Assembly (NCBI GenBank): GCA_045531285.1
Contig: JAZSDT010000096.1
Coordinates: forward strand, 1-14,061
Length of the DNA: 14,061 bases
Direction of reading: 5' to 3'
From: RGIG6353 sp045531285
GTDB taxonomy: Bacteria; Bacillota; Clostridia; Oscillospirales; SIG627
Positions 13,899-14,061 of this stretch are shown here, piece by piece (the stretch's first letter is position 1; each line of letters opens with the position of its first letter). Under the pieces are notes generated by a model. The model worked only from the letters and a program-made list of their open reading frames with translations. It made no database searches and was not told where the DNA came from. The position numbers and the translations under genes were made by a program.

Positions 13899-13969
13899 GC
13901 GGTCAGCGACCGCCGGCAATGCTCGCCTATCCTTATGCTAACAATATCCAAACAAAGCACAACGTCGAG
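13899..13969 (+). repeat. Repeat module A, downstream of the PnuC-like gene
   Basis: 71-bp unit with hairpin GCGGTC-AGC-GACCGC (13899-13913), fully paired with a stem sequence different from all other copies. Then come GGCAATGCTCGCCTATC, a diverged middle and the arm GTCGAG. The CTCGCC arm (13922-13927) matches the final GGCGA at the window end better than this nearby arm. Confidence 0.85.
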
Positions 13970-14061
13970 GTTAAAATGTTAATAAGACCTTAAAATTGCT
14001 TTTCGAGGGAGCGCGAGGGAGTGCTTTTTGCTAAAAAGCATTCTCTCGCAAAAAACGGCGA
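13970..14061 (+). repeat. Repeat module B, cut by the window end
   Basis: Same unit as at 10835-11018, with its hairpin at 14013-14049 and both G-U positions kept. The sequence stops one base short of completing GGCGAG, so it cannot be seen whether another B unit follows. Confidence 0.88.

Overview
The window looks like a piece of a Firmicutes chromosome, probably a gut Clostridia/Oscillospirales relative. The grounds are moderate GC, strong AGGAGG-type ribosome binding sites, frequent ATGA/GTGA/TTGA stop-start overlaps, a bacterial V/A-type ATPase operon in the Thermus-like order, and small AraC and cytidylate-kinase-like genes. Taxonomy is inferred from gene content only.

Layout. (1) 48-8459, plus strand: a complete V/A-type (rotary) ATPase operon, atpH/G-I-K-E-C-F-A-B-D, behind a good sigma-A-type promoter. 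The membrane ring subunit K carries the full set of residues that bind Na+ in Enterococcus hirae NtpK, so a Na+-coupled pump or synthase is likely. Most junctions are overlapping or very tight. The exception is a 118-bp atpF-atpA gap that holds a repeat element. (2) 8460-9085: no gene, but a dense array of hairpins and repeats read on the minus strand. (3) 9086-10771: a divergent pair, a cytidylate-kinase-like gene (minus) and cysK (plus), driven by mirror-image promoters that share an identical 11-bp -10 region. (4) 10765-11079: a second repeat array in the cysK 3' region, ending in a canonical terminator that lies tail to tail with an araC-type gene. (5) 11061-13887: AraC-family regulator (minus) divergent from a sialidase-fold (Asp-box) protein and a PnuC-like transporter, the last two translationally coupled. 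(6) 13899-14061: a third plus-strand repeat array, cut by the window end.

The most unusual content is a modular intergenic repeat family. Module A (about 70 bp, six copies) begins at or next to a stop codon with a 6-bp hairpin. Its stem sequence varies by compensatory changes while its AGC loop is invariant. An invariant CTCGCC arm follows, and a GGCGAG arm closes the element. Module B (92-93 bp, five copies, the last truncated) carries a 37-nt hairpin and is inserted 0, 1 or 2 times before the closing arm. All copies lie 3' of a gene and point in the gene's direction. The architecture recalls pneumococcal BOX elements (boxA-boxB(n)-boxC), but I do not recognise the sequence. Covariation and G-U polarity indicate that the structure acts as RNA in 3' UTRs and, in one case, inside the ATPase operon.
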